A stretch of DNA of 64,000 nucleotides from Eremomyces bilateralis CBS 781.70 (GCF_010015585.1 NW_022985070.1:1200524-1264523), one strand, 5' to 3'; positions 1 through 13,078 are shown, counted from the stretch's first letter. Made by a program: numbers and translations. The notes: generated by a model not told the origin, from the sequence alone.

Positions 1-464
1 CGGATGTCGTGGTAACGGATAAGGAGGCGATGGAGCGGGGTTTCGGCGACCGTGTGAAGGAGTGGACGGACGGGGGCAGGGGGAAGGTGAGGCTGGGGCT
101 GAACTGCGTGGGCGGGAAGCTGGTCACGTCCATGGCGAAGGTGCTCGCGCCGGACTCGCGGGTTGTGACGTACGGCGCCATGGCGAAGCAGCCCGTCGCG
201 CCGCCGGCCGGGTTGCAGATTTTCCGGAATATTGGGTTCGATGGGTTTTGGGTCAGTCGGTGGAGCGATAAGAATCCGGTGGACAAGGAGAAGACGGTGA
301 AGCACGTGCTGGATTTAACCCGGCAAGGGAAATTTAAGGACTCGCCCATGGAGGAGATTCGGTGGGATTGGGACACGAAACAGGATACCTTGGTGCGTGC
401 GGTGGCGGGGACGCTCGAGGGCTATCGACAAGGAAAGGGTATATTCGTATTTGGTGATACCTAA
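1..464 (+). CDS. ETR1: Mitochondrial trans-2-enoyl-thioester reductase, 3' part (5' end outside window)
   Basis: This is the C-terminal part, about 153 codons, of the medium-chain dehydrogenase/reductase that reduces trans-2-enoyl-ACP with NADPH in mitochondrial type II fatty-acid synthesis (yeast Etr1, human MECR). The frame is open from base 3 and begins DVVVTDKEAM, so the real start lies upstream of the window. Recognisable family stretches are LNCVGGK, VTYGAMAKQP, the segment around FWVSRW, and an end close to GIFVFGD. It stops at 462-464 and converges on ISN1, with about 90 bp between the stops. The product should act in the mitochondrial matrix, but the targeting peptide and the N-terminal half are not in the window. 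Family assignment is by recognition of the protein; no search was run. Confidence 0.88.
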   Translation, partial: DVVVTDKEAMERGFGDRVKEWTDGGRGKVRLGLNCVGGKLVTSMAKVLAPDSRVVTYGAMAKQPVAPPAGLQIFRNIGFDGFWVSRWSDKNPVDKEKTVKHVLDLTRQGKFKDSPMEEIRWDWDTKQDTLVRAVAGTLEGYRQGKGIFVFGDT

Positions 465-553
465 GTATGTGCTGTCACGGCTCCGAATTCAATCCATACG
501 CCTAAAGAACGGGTCGTGTCTATGTCCGTGTCGTTGTCCAACATCTTTATGTG

Positions 554-2137
554 CTACTTGATCTTCTGCTCGTTGAGTTCCTCGAGCAGTCGAACTTCGT
601 CGAGCAACTGCACCGTCTCGCGTGGATTGGCAATCCATGCAGTGGTGCACGCCATGCGTGCCTTGAAGTCATTCGCGCCCGCCGACAGGAATTGGTCTCC
701 AACGTGGAGGGTCTTCGATCCGTCGATGCCCCCGAAAAACTGCTGGCATGATCGAACCCCCCATTCCTTGTTACCGATATCAACGAAGACGTCGTTGCCT
801 CCGTTGAAGGCACAGAACGGCACTCGTTGCCCCACAGAGGAAACTTCCTATAAGCATTCAGCAGGGTTCAAAATATAAGTTAGGAGAGTCTATCTCACCA
901 GAATCTTGTGAACCGCCAGCACAGTCTCTTCCAACTGCTCCCGAGCGAATTTCACTCCATGGGCTGGGATGATACCCACTGCGCGCTCCTTGCGGATGAT
1001 TTCCGCATCGAGTTTCATATTCGTCACGCAATCCTGAAGCGCGATCTGAGCAATATCCAAGAGGGATTTGATGTCTTCGAGACTCCAGTCCCTCATTTCG
1101 GGCAAAATCCAGGTATGCCGAGGGACAAACATCAGCCGGTCGAGATGCCCATCGTCGTACTTCAACAGGTAGTTGCTTTCTCCACCAAGCACGATCAGGT
1201 TCTGCTTGAAGACCAGGGGAAGATTGGATAGATGGATGGCATCTAATAGTCCATGAAGCCGTTCGTAGTACCGCCTGGGCTCTGTATATCCCGCAGCGGT
1301 GACGATTCCAATCTTGGTGCCTTTTGAGAGCAGGAAAAGTAGTCTCGCGACGACGTCATTGTCGGCTAGCAACGACTGGCCATCATCATACAGCGTCACG
1401 TCCCCATCGAATGTGATCAGCTCGGTATGGCCGCTTCTCGTCAAGCTTAACACCTGCGCCGTGTTGAGAATGAGGCGGACATCGTTGAACGATGGCGGCA
1501 CGAAGCGACGGTACGAGATCATGCGCTTCTGATCCTGATAAAGAAACGCGTCGTACAGTAGTAACGGTGTGAAGAAGGAGCCAATAGATGGAACCAGCAG
1601 CTTCAGTTTCGATCTGTCCTGCTTGCCTGCGCCTTGGTGCTTGACTAGCGGAGAGAAATCGAGTCAATGGACGCCCTCGCGGTCAAGGGAGGGCACGGCT
1701 CACTGTGATCATTGATCAACTCTTCCACATCTCGCATGATTTCGCCATACCTCCGCCGCACTGTAGTAGCCATATGCTCCACCGTTTCTCGCGGTGTCTC
1801 AAACACTCCCGTCGGCTGGGAATGGAGCACGAATGGCACGGCGAGGAGACCCTGTGTGTTTGAGCCACGTCGTTCGCATTGGAGTATGGATGGATCGCTG
1901 GGTCATATGTACCTTGATCCATTCGATCTAGCATTCGTTAGTATACGCACTACGGGGTTTTCAAACTTATATCGAAACATACCAGCTGGTCCCGTCGGTG
2001 AGTCTTCCGTCATATTAGCCACAAGCATCATTTAGACCCTGGACGAGCCAAACCTTCAAAGCATCTGTGAAATGTCAGCATGCCAGTTTGGCCATTGGAG
2101 GGCAAGCGTTACATTCAACACGATAACGGGTGGTCAT
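554..2137 (-). CDS. ISN1: IMP-specific 5'-nucleotidase
   Basis: Hydrolyses IMP to inosine and phosphate in the purine breakdown and salvage route. Seven exons reconstruct to 415 residues: 2137-2113, 2064-2054, 2003-1983, 1927-1913, 1851-1704, 1632-899 and 847-554. Exons 2, 3 and 4 are only 11, 21 and 15 nt long. The joined N-terminus reads TRYRVEYALK, THRRDQLIEW, IK, GLLAVPFVLH, which matches the conserved start of yeast Isn1 and supports the splicing. Further on, LLVPSIGSFF, RFVPPSFNDVR and LITFDGDVTLYDDG are family motifs; FDGDVTLYDDG carries the HAD-like catalytic aspartates, and FCAFNGGNDVFVDIG lies near the end. The acceptor of exon 6 could be 6 nt further downstream without changing frame. 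The start ATG at 2135-2137 agrees with yeast Isn1. It converges with ETR1 and is divergent from MED17, about 790 bp away. Confidence 0.9.
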
Positions 2138-2924
2138 TTTTGCTAATAGTATAATGAGAATAAACGAAGGGATTAGAATCTACAATTGCGCAGCCGACTC
2201 GGGAGGTGATGGAAGGTCGTTGTTTGCAAAGGTGTGGTTGAACTCCCTGGTCACCTGGTGGATATGAGTAACATCCAGAGGTAATACCAAGTACTTATAA
2301 GTAACTGGAGTTAATTCGCATGGAACAGGACAGTGTCACTTTGCGTTCGCTCTACAATAATCCGCTAATAAGCGCGATGACGGTTGGCTTTAACTCGTCC
2401 TTATTTTACTCATTACTCCATAGGGCGGGTAAGATGTCCAGCATGCATATATTATTATCTACGGCGGCGCCTGATCAGCAATTGAGCATTAGTGGATTGT
2501 TATGACGCTTCGGATTCTATCCTGATGCGACCAATATGAGCCTAGGTGAACGCCACCGAGCTCTTTTACGACGAAGAAGAGACCATCTTCGATGCTATTC
2601 CGTATTGTCTTACTCCGTAGTTGGCATCAATTTGATCACTGGAAATCGTCTGGCTATTCAGATTCCTTGATGCCTTAAACCCTCAGGCACCCACAATATA
2701 CAATGCATTACTTCAAGCCTCATTTGCAGACATAATGTTCCACAAGTGAGATACACAAGTGAGATACACAATTGCATGCCTAGACAGCCTCTTGACGCAG
2801 ATTTGGAATGTATATGGATAACTAGCGGAAGCTATTTACGGCGCTGACCGTTAGCAATCGCAACCACCCCTCGATTCGGCTCCAACCCTTCCCCTATCCA
2901 CCACAAGTCGACTTTCGAGACACG
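2138..2924. other. Intergenic region between ISN1 and MED17 (divergent promoters)
   Basis: No convincing gene here. It should hold the promoters of both divergent genes. A perfect 13-bp tandem duplication (two units plus 4 bp, unit CACAAGTGAGATA) lies at 2741-2770. A 61-codon open frame at 2320-2505 shows no recognisable protein features. Confidence 0.6.
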
Positions 2925-4978
2925 ATGGATGCTGAACAGAAACCAAAGCCTTTATCACTGAGGCCATGGCCAACACAGGCAGAAGAAGAGCCCCTGGATG
3001 CTATCATCACCCGCATACACGAAGACCGTGGCGGCTTTCGCCTGGTCACTGAAGATGCACTGGAGCGCGAGATCGCGGAAAAGAGGTCGGGGTTGTCGGT
3101 TGATGAGGATGAAGAGGACACCGCCGCCATGACTCGGGCGGAGGCTTTAGAGAAATTGCATGCGTCGAAAAGGGAGATCTTGACATTCGCCCAGTGAGTG
3201 TCCAAACACCTCTGCATGCAATCGCGCTGACCATGGTCTCCAGGTCCGCACGCCTTGAAGTGGGCATGGCCCTCGACCTTGTCTCTCTCTTGCTCTCAAA
3301 AGAGCACCCCAAAGCCGCCGAAGCCTCTCTATCTCCGGAAGTCAAAAAGCGGGCGCCCCTCGGGTCAATTGGTTACGACATCTGGAATCTAGAACATCCG
3401 GGCGTAGCGAAGCCGACTCCACGACCGCCGCAGGAAGAGCGGCTCGTGGCGAGGGGTGCGAGGATCCAAAGCCTCATGTTCGCTGCAGACTCCCTGTTGC
3501 AAGGCGCATCGAGATTAAAGGACGAAGTCGAACGCGAAACCAAGTATTGGCAAGAGGTATTGTCGGTCAAGGAGAAGGGCTGGGCGATCCACCGCGTTAC
3601 AACGGAAAACAGCCGCCGTAGTGCTCTTGGCGTGGAGATAAGTGCTCTTGATGCCGGCGCGCAATTTCGGTCTCGATTCGCGGTATTCCAGCGGAGCGAC
3701 GATGGAAGGATACGTCCCGAATGTAATGTCAAAAGCCAACCGAGGACTCTCTGCGTGAGTTTGTTGCGAAAGGGAAAAGTCATCGGGACTTCAATTTCAT
3801 CGGACCCATCGTCTCTCTTGGATGACAGCCTGGAAAGCAAGATACACCGGATGCGGGATGCCTTGTTCGACGAGGAATTGTTCTTCGAATTGACCCAAGA
3901 GGTCCGCAATCTCCTTCCCTTCGGTGCCACATTAAACAACGGCTGCATTTCTCTTCCGGCCTGGCCACTGTCAACCGATCACTCGAGTTCCGCGGAAAGA
4001 GATTGCGACGTTATCATCGAGCTCGTCCCTCTTGACAGCCAAATCTTAGAAGATGGGGACTTCGTAAACGGGGACCAAGCCAGGGCTATCGCCATGTTTC
4101 TGAGGCTTATGCTCATGCACGGCCATGCTACAAGGCACAGGCTACGAACGCAGATACCGGATGCGCTACAGGAGAAGAAACAGATCCCTCCACCTCCCAC
4201 CGTCCTGCAACCGCTGGTTACACATCTCCATCACATGTACGCCGTGAAAGGCATCCTCGGGGCCCTAACAACGAGTAGTCTCATTTTGAGCAAAGCAGGC
4301 ATCGAGACAACCCTAGTTCTAAAACAGGCCATGAGCTCGAACTTGGATCCGGTCGATCCGGTGGATGCGAATGGTGCAAACGGTGCGAAGCCGATAGCGG
4401 CTACGGAGAGAATATGCCGGGCATTAGCTGGAGTGCAAGAGACGTGCTACCGGTTTATCCTGAAGGACTTCGTGTTGGAGCCCGAAGACACCGCAGTCAC
4501 TGAAGACGCCGAAGACGAAGACACCGAATACAATTATCGAAACTTTGACATCACCATTCGGACAGACATTGGCAAGTTCGACGAAAGCACCGAGTACGTG
4601 CTTTCCTCCCCACAAGACCAGAATGCATATAGCTCTGTCCACGCTCGATCCACGGTCCATCCACTTCGTTTCCAGAATCAGCGGGAATGCGTCGCCCGAC
4701 TTCGGGAAGACTTGTCCCGTGACATCGCTCATCGGTACATCCCTCACCGCGACCCCGATGCTCGCATTGCTGCAAAGGAAGACTCCGCTGCCTACAAGAT
4801 GGTCGGAGAGAAGGGGATGACGATTTTCGTGGACTTGGACAAAGCCGTGCTCAAAGTGAATTTCGTTGCCGGTCCAAGCAAGATCCACTCGTCTACCGTC
4901 ACAGAATGGACCGCAGGCAGCGAGAAGAAGGATCTGCTCCATGTCATTGCGGAGGAATTTGCGAAATTGTCCAATTAG
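2925..4978 (+). CDS. MED17: Mediator complex subunit 17
   Basis: Head-module subunit of Mediator (yeast Srb4), which links activators to RNA polymerase II in the nucleus. Two exons, 2925-3193 and 3244-4978, are joined by a 50-nt GT-AG intron and give 667 residues, the usual size for filamentous fungi. The N-terminus carries the typical LSLRPWP start and an acidic segment with several Glu/Asp residues (SVDEDEEDTA). A conserved core follows: MALDLVSLLLSK, LGSIGYDIWNLEHPG, FAADSLLQGASRL and YWQEVLSVKEKGWAI. The rest is the weakly conserved alpha/beta portion with VSLLRKGKVIGTS-like strands. The ATG at 2925 is the first in frame. It converges on uvsB, with 127 bp between the stop codons. The assignment rests on the core motifs. 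Confidence 0.85.
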
Positions 4979-5105
4979 GATGGTATCTAGACAGAGAGGG
5001 GCTATGGAAACAATTGGTAGAACTTCATAGCGGCTTCGATAAATTCGATGTTGTCACTGCCATATCATCTACAATGCGAATTCGAGTCCCATGAGGGTCC
5101 TCGGC

Positions 5106-8100
5106 CTATAAATACGGACTCCAGCCAACATACATCCGTTTCAAGTTTTCAGGATCCCTCGCCATATTGATCACGGCGTCCACGTATCCCTCGACGCCCA
5201 ACGGCACCGCTTCGCCCCGGAATAACCCCTGCACCTTCGTCCCGACGCTCTCCATAATCTCCTCGGGTGTCGTGGGCATCCCCTCCACCACCTTCTTCTT
5301 CACATTCGGCCGGAAATCGACCGTGGGATCGTACAAGAATGTCTCCAGCGTCGTCATCAGCGTGTCCTCGTTCGCTCGGAGCAGCCGCATCGTAATCTCG
5401 GCGGCCGTGCGGAACGGCCCCTCCACCCCATACGGGCCGAACGCGTCGATGAAATTGTGCGTGAGTCGGAACGGCACCGTTTCGGGCGTCTCGAGCCCCA
5501 GCCCTTTGTCGAACAAGCAGTTGAAATCCACGTGAAGGACCCCGCCCGATCCTTCTTCCAGAAGAATGTTCTCGGTATGGCGATCCCCGAGCCCGAGGAC
5601 GTGGCCGACCATGGACATGACAGCGCAGGTACGTGTGAACCGCAACCGCGCCGTGAACCAGGAACCGGGCTCCGGGAACTGCTCGACGAACCACTCGTGC
5701 AGCATCGGGGGGAAATGTCCGAGCACCTTCTGCGTGAAGTAGTGCGTGTGCTCCGGGCCTTGGCATGCCTGTTTAAACTGGTGATTGATCCAGTCGTGGT
5801 TCACCCGCATGCCGATTTGCTTGTACTTGTCTAGCAAAAAGTCCCGGATCGGTTGTAAACCTTCCACCCATTCCAGGACTCCGCATTGTTCGTTGAGCGG
5901 GGTGACTGCATAAGTCTTGATGTAGAGACGGCGCTTGCTACCTTCCGTGTCCTTCTTAAATGTCCGATTGATCATGTCGTTGAACTCCATTAGTCTTTGG
6001 TCCTTCCGAAGGTCGTCCTTCGGCTTGCACAGGAGCCCATATGGCTTCCCGTCCGATCCACGAACGGTTATCTTTTTCGGCCGCTGCAATGAGGACAATA
6101 CCAGCACCGACTCCTCGAAAGATTCGATCGTGATCGCGTTCCGGGGGAATGGCTCATGAGATCTAAGCGCCTTGGAACCGGAAGACACAGGTAGTGTTGG
6201 CATCAAAGTAGCTTCAACAGGGACTACAAGCCCGCAGGGAGCCAATTTCGAATGGTTGAAAAGAAGATCGCGGGAAAGAGTCACCGGTCGCCTGTGGTCT
6301 ATCGGCGCTTCACAAACTCGAAGCAATGCCATGGTTAGTTTTTGTCCGGAGTCGATTAAATGACTCAGAGATTCACCAGCACGATGCTTCCCTGGCTTTG
6401 CTGCTTTCAGACGCTTTAAGATGTCGTTCGCTTGAGCCGCTTGAGCCGGTTTCTCCAATGGGTTGGACTTAGCAGCTGCCAAGATGCTCCAAAGTGCCTG
6501 TTGCGGATAGGACGAGATGACCCTGACAATAATATCAGAGAGCCAATTGCAAACCTGTTGATGCGGGTGACCCATTCGACTGATGATCTGTGGCAACGCG
6601 GTGTAAAACGCGTAGGCAGGGACCCTATCTAGGTTTCTTCCGAAGAACCTGTGAATTGCCTCCAAAGACCCGGGCTTACCGACCAATTCTGCTTTCCTGA
6701 CTGATGACAAGTGAGCCGAGCGCGGATTCCGTTTCTCTACTTGCAGAGTGTGCGCAGTGGCCCCGAGATCAAGCCACAATGTCAGTGCCTTCGGCAATGT
6801 AAGGTAGAGGTGTCTTGATCCATATTGCATCGATCGGACGTAGTTTTCGATGACAAGCCTCCAGTGCTCCCCCCGTACAAACGACTCGCTTTGCTTGGCA
6901 GGAGGAAGCTTTCTCTGCGAGTCAAGCTGTTTGTTATAATGTTTACCAAGGTGATAATGGCCCTTTTCCCAGGATGGGAAGCTGTGAGTGACGGTGTGAT
7001 ATTTCTCGACCACCACATCGGAACGTGTAGAGCCGGCGCTGTCCATCCACTTGGTTAGGAGCAGGGTTGCGCTAGCACGAAGATCATGCTGGGCGCCCTT
7101 TGGCGCATCGACATCCATGATATCATCGTCCATGGTTTCTTTACCGCGCGTATGGAAAATGTCCATAGCCAAGGCGCTCTCTAAATTCTGGATCGCTTTG
7201 CGGTGGTGCCCATCAGCCCACAGCAACCGAGAATGTTCAATCTTGCTAGCTTCATTATTGAGACGAGATGCATGGAGGACCGCGTCGTAAGCAGAGTCGA
7301 TCGAACCGGCTTTTCGGGCAATTTTTGCACTCTTCAGCCAAAGTCTAGCTCGTTGACTTGGGCTGAACTCCAAACTCGAGACTTGCATTGCAGCCCTGCG
7401 GATACCTAAGAGATACTGCTTCTCGGAAGTATAAGAGCCTAAAATCTCAAGCCTGGAATCAAGTCTCCGGAGTAAGGGACGTTGATCATCCAAGGATCCG
7501 GATAGGCTGCCACTTATGCTCTGCAGCTCGTAGAGACAATGCAATTTTAGCAAGATGTCATGGCAACTCTGTAGCGATACCGTGTTCGAGGATGTCAACC
7601 TCCGGGAGAGGTTTTCGCGTAACCCGGTCACAGTGTTTTGGAACCCTTGAGCATCCGACTTCCCCAAAGCTAACAACGACTTCCCGATGCCAACATTGAA
7701 ATCCCAGTGACCATCCGTGGGCACGGTGCTGAGAAAGTGTTCAAGCTTCTCCCAATTCGAAGTGACCCAGGCGGCTTCCGCTGCTAGAGGTAGGATCGAT
7801 TTATCATGAGAGTTGTCTCTCCCAATCATCATGCTCGCATGATTCAGGAGAGCCTCATACCGGCCTGATTCTCTTAAACATGTCAAGAGATTCAATTTGA
7901 TGCCGATGTCATCAGGCTTCTCTGCCATTGCAAGTTCGTACCAGCTTTGAACGGCTGTCCACCGGCCGGCTTTCTTGTGCTCGAGAAGCTGTTGGTCAGG
8001 GCCAAGCACGTGTAACTGCGCCGAGATACCTTCAATGCCGTCAGGTTCGTCTATCGCCGCATATAGCTTCTGAAGCCGCTGATATAGTTCATTATTGTCA

Positions 8101-11100
8101 TCGCTGGCTTCAGGAGACTCGTCGTATAACTTCCCTCCTTTCCTTTTTCGGAGATACTGTTCGGTATGGAACAAGGCTCGTGCATAGGATCCGCATTCGG
8201 TAGCCCTCGCTGATATGACTTCCGCAGGAACAGAGGAGAGAAATTTTTCAACGCTGGCGATCTGGTCGCCGCTCATTATTTGTTCGATCCGTACATCCGG
8301 ATTGCGCAATGCATCTCTGCTCGATCGTTCTGTGAGCCTCTTCCTCTTCTCCTGTAACCATCTGGAGAGGTAGTCAAGGATCCGAAATATATTCTGATTG
8401 TAGTCAATATCCGTAGCATACACCTCGGGATCTACATACCTCGCTACAGAGCTTGATGGCTTCGACATGGACGGCATCCGATGCTCGGATATCCCACTTC
8501 AGTATCGTAAGGGTCTCATTCAGTATGTCATCCACCTCCTTTTGGATACCGCCCACCACAATATTGAGGACAACAAACTGCAGCAAAGAGTCGGCGATGG
8601 CAAGATCGTGTTGACGGATCACCCGCGAAAACACAGGGAAGAGGAGCTTAGCATGTGCCCCATTGCCGCGATGGAGCAAGTCGTACGTAAATGTCCGAAG
8701 CCAAGCTCCGTGCGTCATTCCTTCATGGTAGATGGGGTAAGAGTGGGGTTGAATAGGAGCAACAGGGCGCGTGATGAGGTATCTAGAAGTCAGATATGGA
8801 GTCAATGTCATCCGGATGGGTTCCGGTATCCGAAACCAACGTTGGTAACTTGCTGGTCCTTGACTGCCTCTGTAGCGGTACTTGGCAGCTTCTTGAAAGT
8901 TGCAAAATTTTAGGAGCTCTTGCATCACGTACGCAAGGTAGTTCTGAGCTCTCGCGTTGGTGGCCGATTTGAAAGCCCGGACCAAGACGGTTTCGAGCAT
9001 GAAAACCACAAAGTCACTGGCCTCCCCCGCCAGACCGAAGTTGGTCAAGAGGATGACCTCCTTCTTTTCGCGAACGGCATCGATTCTGTTTGGGTCAAAG
9101 CAGCCTATCGTGCCCAAGCACTGAGCTGCCGATGACGAGATCTGAGGGTGGCCTTCTGCAAATTTCACCGACGCGTCCAGGACAGAACGGCAGAGAGCCG
9201 CGATAACTTGACTTGGCTGCTGGCTCATCACCGAGTGTTGCACCCAGTCTTGATGGGCCTCTAACGCATCTTTCAATTCCACAAGCGCCTGTTCCACAAC
9301 AGCGGCATTTTCGTCGGAGCACCGTCGCGCAAAACTGTCAAAAACCTGCTTTGCATCCATCTGTGCCTTGAAAGGCCTCACCACGTTTGCGAACTTGGAC
9401 AGAGCTGGTATTCCGTCGAGTGAGGGAAGAGTGCCTGCTTTCTCCGTGATGATGGCCCGATGACTCTTGAAGAGGAACTGTATCATATCCTGTACCCGCT
9501 TTTGGGTCGATGTCGAGAGAGAGGCCCACTCCCGCACAACAACCACAAGGGTTGGCTCAAGAATTAGTTCAATATCTGCCTCGCCCAAATTGCATACAAA
9601 CGTTGCCCACGCACGGATCACCTGGTCCCGAAGAGGATGGATTGAAAGTGCCGACTGAAGGCAAGCCCGTATTTGAGGGACTGCCTGGGTGACAAGTACT
9701 TGTTCGATTTGGATCATCGCTTCAACCGCCTTCAAACATCGTCTCTTCTCTGAAATCGATTGGCTTTCCACGGGTGAGCCGATTACATCCGCGAAATGGG
9801 TCATAATCCCAAGGATATGGGTCTCGAAAAAGTTCTCAGTGATTTCGGCGCCTTTCGCTGTGGATGCAATCGAAACCTTACGATCCGCTGCAAGCACTGC
9901 CAGAGTACGGATCGCAGGGGCTAGTCGAGGGTCCGTTGCATTGTTATCAGCAGCAAGCTTGAACATCTCACAAGCGATCAGAATCGGTTCGAGGTTGATG
10001 AGCGTCGACAGCGATTCTTTGGAGAACTGTGGCGCGACCTCTGAAAGAATTCCAGTTGCAGTTTTGTCAGCATCGTCGGGATGTTGCATCAGCAAATGCG
10101 CCAGTATGACAGAAAGGTTCTCCTTTTGTAGGCAAATTTCGTACAGGTCTAAGGATTTGCCCTGCACTCTGGCGGATGCGATCCTTTCCAGAATATCCCG
10201 CTTGCGTAGAAGGACCAGGTAAGGAACTGTGTCCATTTGTGTTGTCCACAAGAACTGGTTCACACCAAATCCAAGAAGCTCGGCGAGCTGCTGGATCTTT
10301 TGTGGCCGGGAATGCAAGTCTCTTACAACTGTAATAGCAATGCTCCTCCAGAAGGGCTTAAAAAGCAGTTCAGGGGAGCATTCTTTGTCCGCTGCTAGGC
10401 TCAAAAGCTCCGTGAAAGCATTAGCAGATACCAGAACATGTGAATGTCCCAGATATTCTACCAGCTGTAGCAGCGCTATATTCAGCTCCTCTTCTCCGCA
10501 AACCCGAGCAACCTGTCCCCATGAAAATATGAGCGCTTCTTGATCTCGGAGTGCACCGCGCGCTGAAAGCGACTTCAAGTAATTCAGCGTGCATAGCCTG
10601 TTGTTCCTGGACAATTCGCCAGGCAGGTCTTCGCGCAGGAACGGACTTATACCCCGAGCGGCTGCCTGTTGCAGCTCTCGGATGGAACTGTGCAGGGACT
10701 TCAAATACCATTGGCCCGGCATGCCCTGCGACACGTTAAGGAAGGCCTCGTCGTTGATGTGATTCGCAATTCTCCGAATCACATTTGCGAAATAGATTCG
10801 AGGTTTTCGAGACCGAGAAAACCGTGAGTCGGCAAGCAACGCAGATATCAAGACTGACACCCGCATCCAGTCCTGGTTCTGAGCATCCACGATCCATTGC
10901 AGTGATTTGTCCCGGTAGTCTTCACGATCTGCATCGCAAAGGGGGCACTCAAAGGTGTCCATCGAATGTCTTGGGGCATTGTCAATTTGCACCGCAGTGC
11001 AGGGAAGCAACATCATCGATTGAAACGCGTTTCTGATCATGTCGTCGGTGAGGTCGTCCCAAACACCACCAAGATTTTCGCTGACAGAGTCTGCAGACTC

Positions 11101-12684
11101 ACCAACTTCACACGGAAATACGCTAAAGAGTTTCCCAAGCAATTCCTGATAGAGTGCCCCCCGAGTCTCGCCCTTATTTACGCCATCAGTTTTGGAGTAA
11201 TGCGCCGCATTTGATTTGACACGTTCCAGTTCAGTGAATTCTTCAAACTGCTTCCGAAGATCATCCTCCTCGAATATCGATGGAGCATCATGCATAACTA
11301 CATCGTCGGATGAGCCATTGCCTTGGGGGGAATCTTCCCAGCCTCGGATGGCGAGCTATAGTGAATTAGAGTTATAGAGCAAATGAAGTGTCGTGTGCAG
11401 ACGAACCTTAAAATCTTCTGTAAGGGATGGGGCTAAGGCTTGGGTTTGGACAAGCTTGTTTGCCCGCGTAGGTAAGTACTCGAAGTAGAGTGTCCGGATA
11501 TTCTCATTGACCAGGGACCATTTCCGCAAATGGAGAAGAGAAGATGCAATTGCATGCTGTGTAGACTCGGACGAATGGGAATTGATAAATGAGAGAAAGG
11601 ACAAGCATGTCATCATGAACTGAGGCGCCAGGACGTTGACCTCTGCGGAATGAATGTTGAGAATGTGTGCAGCCCGGTTGCAGCAACGACACAGGGAGCA
11701 AACCAGTTGGTCGACATCTTTCGTAGCCAGTGCCCGACTTGTAGCCTGATATAGAGGCGGGAGTAGCCGTCTCGTCGAATTAATGACGGAGTAAACAACA
11801 TCAGCAATAGGAAACACTGACCCTCGCCGCTGAAGGTCGAAGCCAATGCTGAGCAAAGACTCGAAGAGGATGACGCAAGATTTGGTGGCATGAGTGACCG
11901 AATTCGCCTCATATCGACATGCTTGAGGAACCACAAGGGAACGGACAGCATCTTGCCAAACAGATGACAAGGTGCGACTTGAAGGAATAAGATGATCAGA
12001 AAATGCAGTACCTAAGCCTGTGTGATTCTTTCGAGAGTCTGTTGGTTCTAGTAGATCTGGAAGTTGTTACTAGTTGCTGCCTCGTCGTAGTCGAAATCGT
12101 AGCCTACCCTTAATGCACCCAAGGGTGAAGCGAACCAAGTTGAATCCATGCAGGCGTAGATATGCTTCTGAGGCACTGAGTAATGTATCAAACCAGGATG
12201 CAATCAACAACGGAATGCTTTCCCGAATCCGTCCACATTCTCGGCTTGTACCCACCCGCAAGAATCTTAGCATTAGCCAGACCACGAGGGGAGGGTTTGA
12301 TGAGTTGTCCGCAGCCGCTGCTGGAGGATGGAGCAGAAGCGATGGCTCCCTCGAGATGGCATCCCCAATGAAGCGAAGTGTCGACTCTGCAACTTCGATC
12401 AATCCATCCCGGTCGAATGGGTCTGCTCGAAGTAGAGGATCAATCCCGGCCTCTGATACGACGAGAAGCAGCCTCGCTGCATCTGCTGGTTGCTCGGAGG
12501 TCGGCAGATTCTGAGGGTCATCCAGGAGCTTCTTCAGTTCCGCTCGCCGTGCTGTATCGCTTCTCGCTCCAGACTGTGCATAGTTGGAAACGATTTGAGC
12601 GGTGATGGTCGATGCGGGTGCTTGCGATGAAACCGGCCGTCTTGGAATATTCTCATATCGGGATCCAGCAGTTCCAACAGACAT
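5106..12684 (-). CDS. uvsB: ATR-family checkpoint kinase (Mec1/UvsB)
   Basis: Phosphatidylinositol-3-kinase-like protein kinase that senses RPA-coated single-stranded DNA and starts the S-phase and DNA-damage checkpoint. Four exons, 12684-12108, 12056-11407, 11355-8440 and 8393-5106, with introns of 46-51 nt, give 2,476 residues, normal for ATR. The N-terminal two thirds are helical repeats (UME and FAT region). The kinase domain near the C-terminus shows ITVRGSDGKPYGLLCKPKDD, the catalytic loop GLGDRHTENILL and the metal-binding HVDFN. The last residues, NLKRMYVGWSPYL, are the FATC tail. The kinase loop followed by LFDKGLGLETPETVPFRLTHN is ATR-like rather than ATM- or TOR-like. It shares a 394-bp divergent promoter with COX16 that contains an MCB-type ACGCGT and two CACGTG boxes. 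The name uvsB follows Aspergillus usage. Confidence 0.93.
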
Positions 12685-12833
12685 GGTCTTAAGACTACCT
12701 CACACTCATACCCGTCATCTCAGCTTATGCGATAGACGAGAAGGGGAGATTTTGAGAAATTCAGGGCTGACAGGTTCAGAATCGATGTCTTTGGTTTATT
12801 TTACGAGTCCAGTTGTTTGTTGACTGGCGGTAT

Positions 12834-12881
12834 ATCGCTGTCGTTATCGCTGTCGCGTGTCGCAGTCGCTGTCGTGGTCGT
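12834..12881. repeat. Imperfect CGCTGTCGT-type tandem repeat
   Basis: About five degenerate copies of a CGCTGTCG(T) unit lie in the uvsB/COX16 intergenic region. This is a simple-sequence tract, and no function can be read from it. Confidence 0.6.
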
Positions 12882-12914
12882 AAGGCAGCAAGGCTGTAAG
12901 GCAGTTTAGAGGGG

Positions 12915-12940
12915 ACGCGTCGGCACGTGGCAATCACGTG
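12915..12940. promoter_or_regulatory. MCB-like ACGCGT and two CACGTG boxes in the uvsB/COX16 divergent promoter
   Basis: ACGCGT at 12915-12920 matches the MluI cell-cycle box bound by MBF. CACGTG at 12924-12929 and 12935-12940 are bHLH E-boxes, one helical turn apart (11 bp). They lie about 230 bp upstream of the uvsB ATG and 140 bp upstream of the COX16 ATG. The motifs are seen directly; their use is inferred. Confidence 0.45.
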
Positions 12941-13078
12941 TTATGCTACGGAATAATCGACACTTCAAGTCTTTAACACTAACGGAGCTGTGTAGAAGTC
13001 TTAACGCTCCATGGCAAAGTTGACACCGGATCCATTGCTTGGTATATATTGGGGAACCGTAGTTCTGATATCGCCAAC

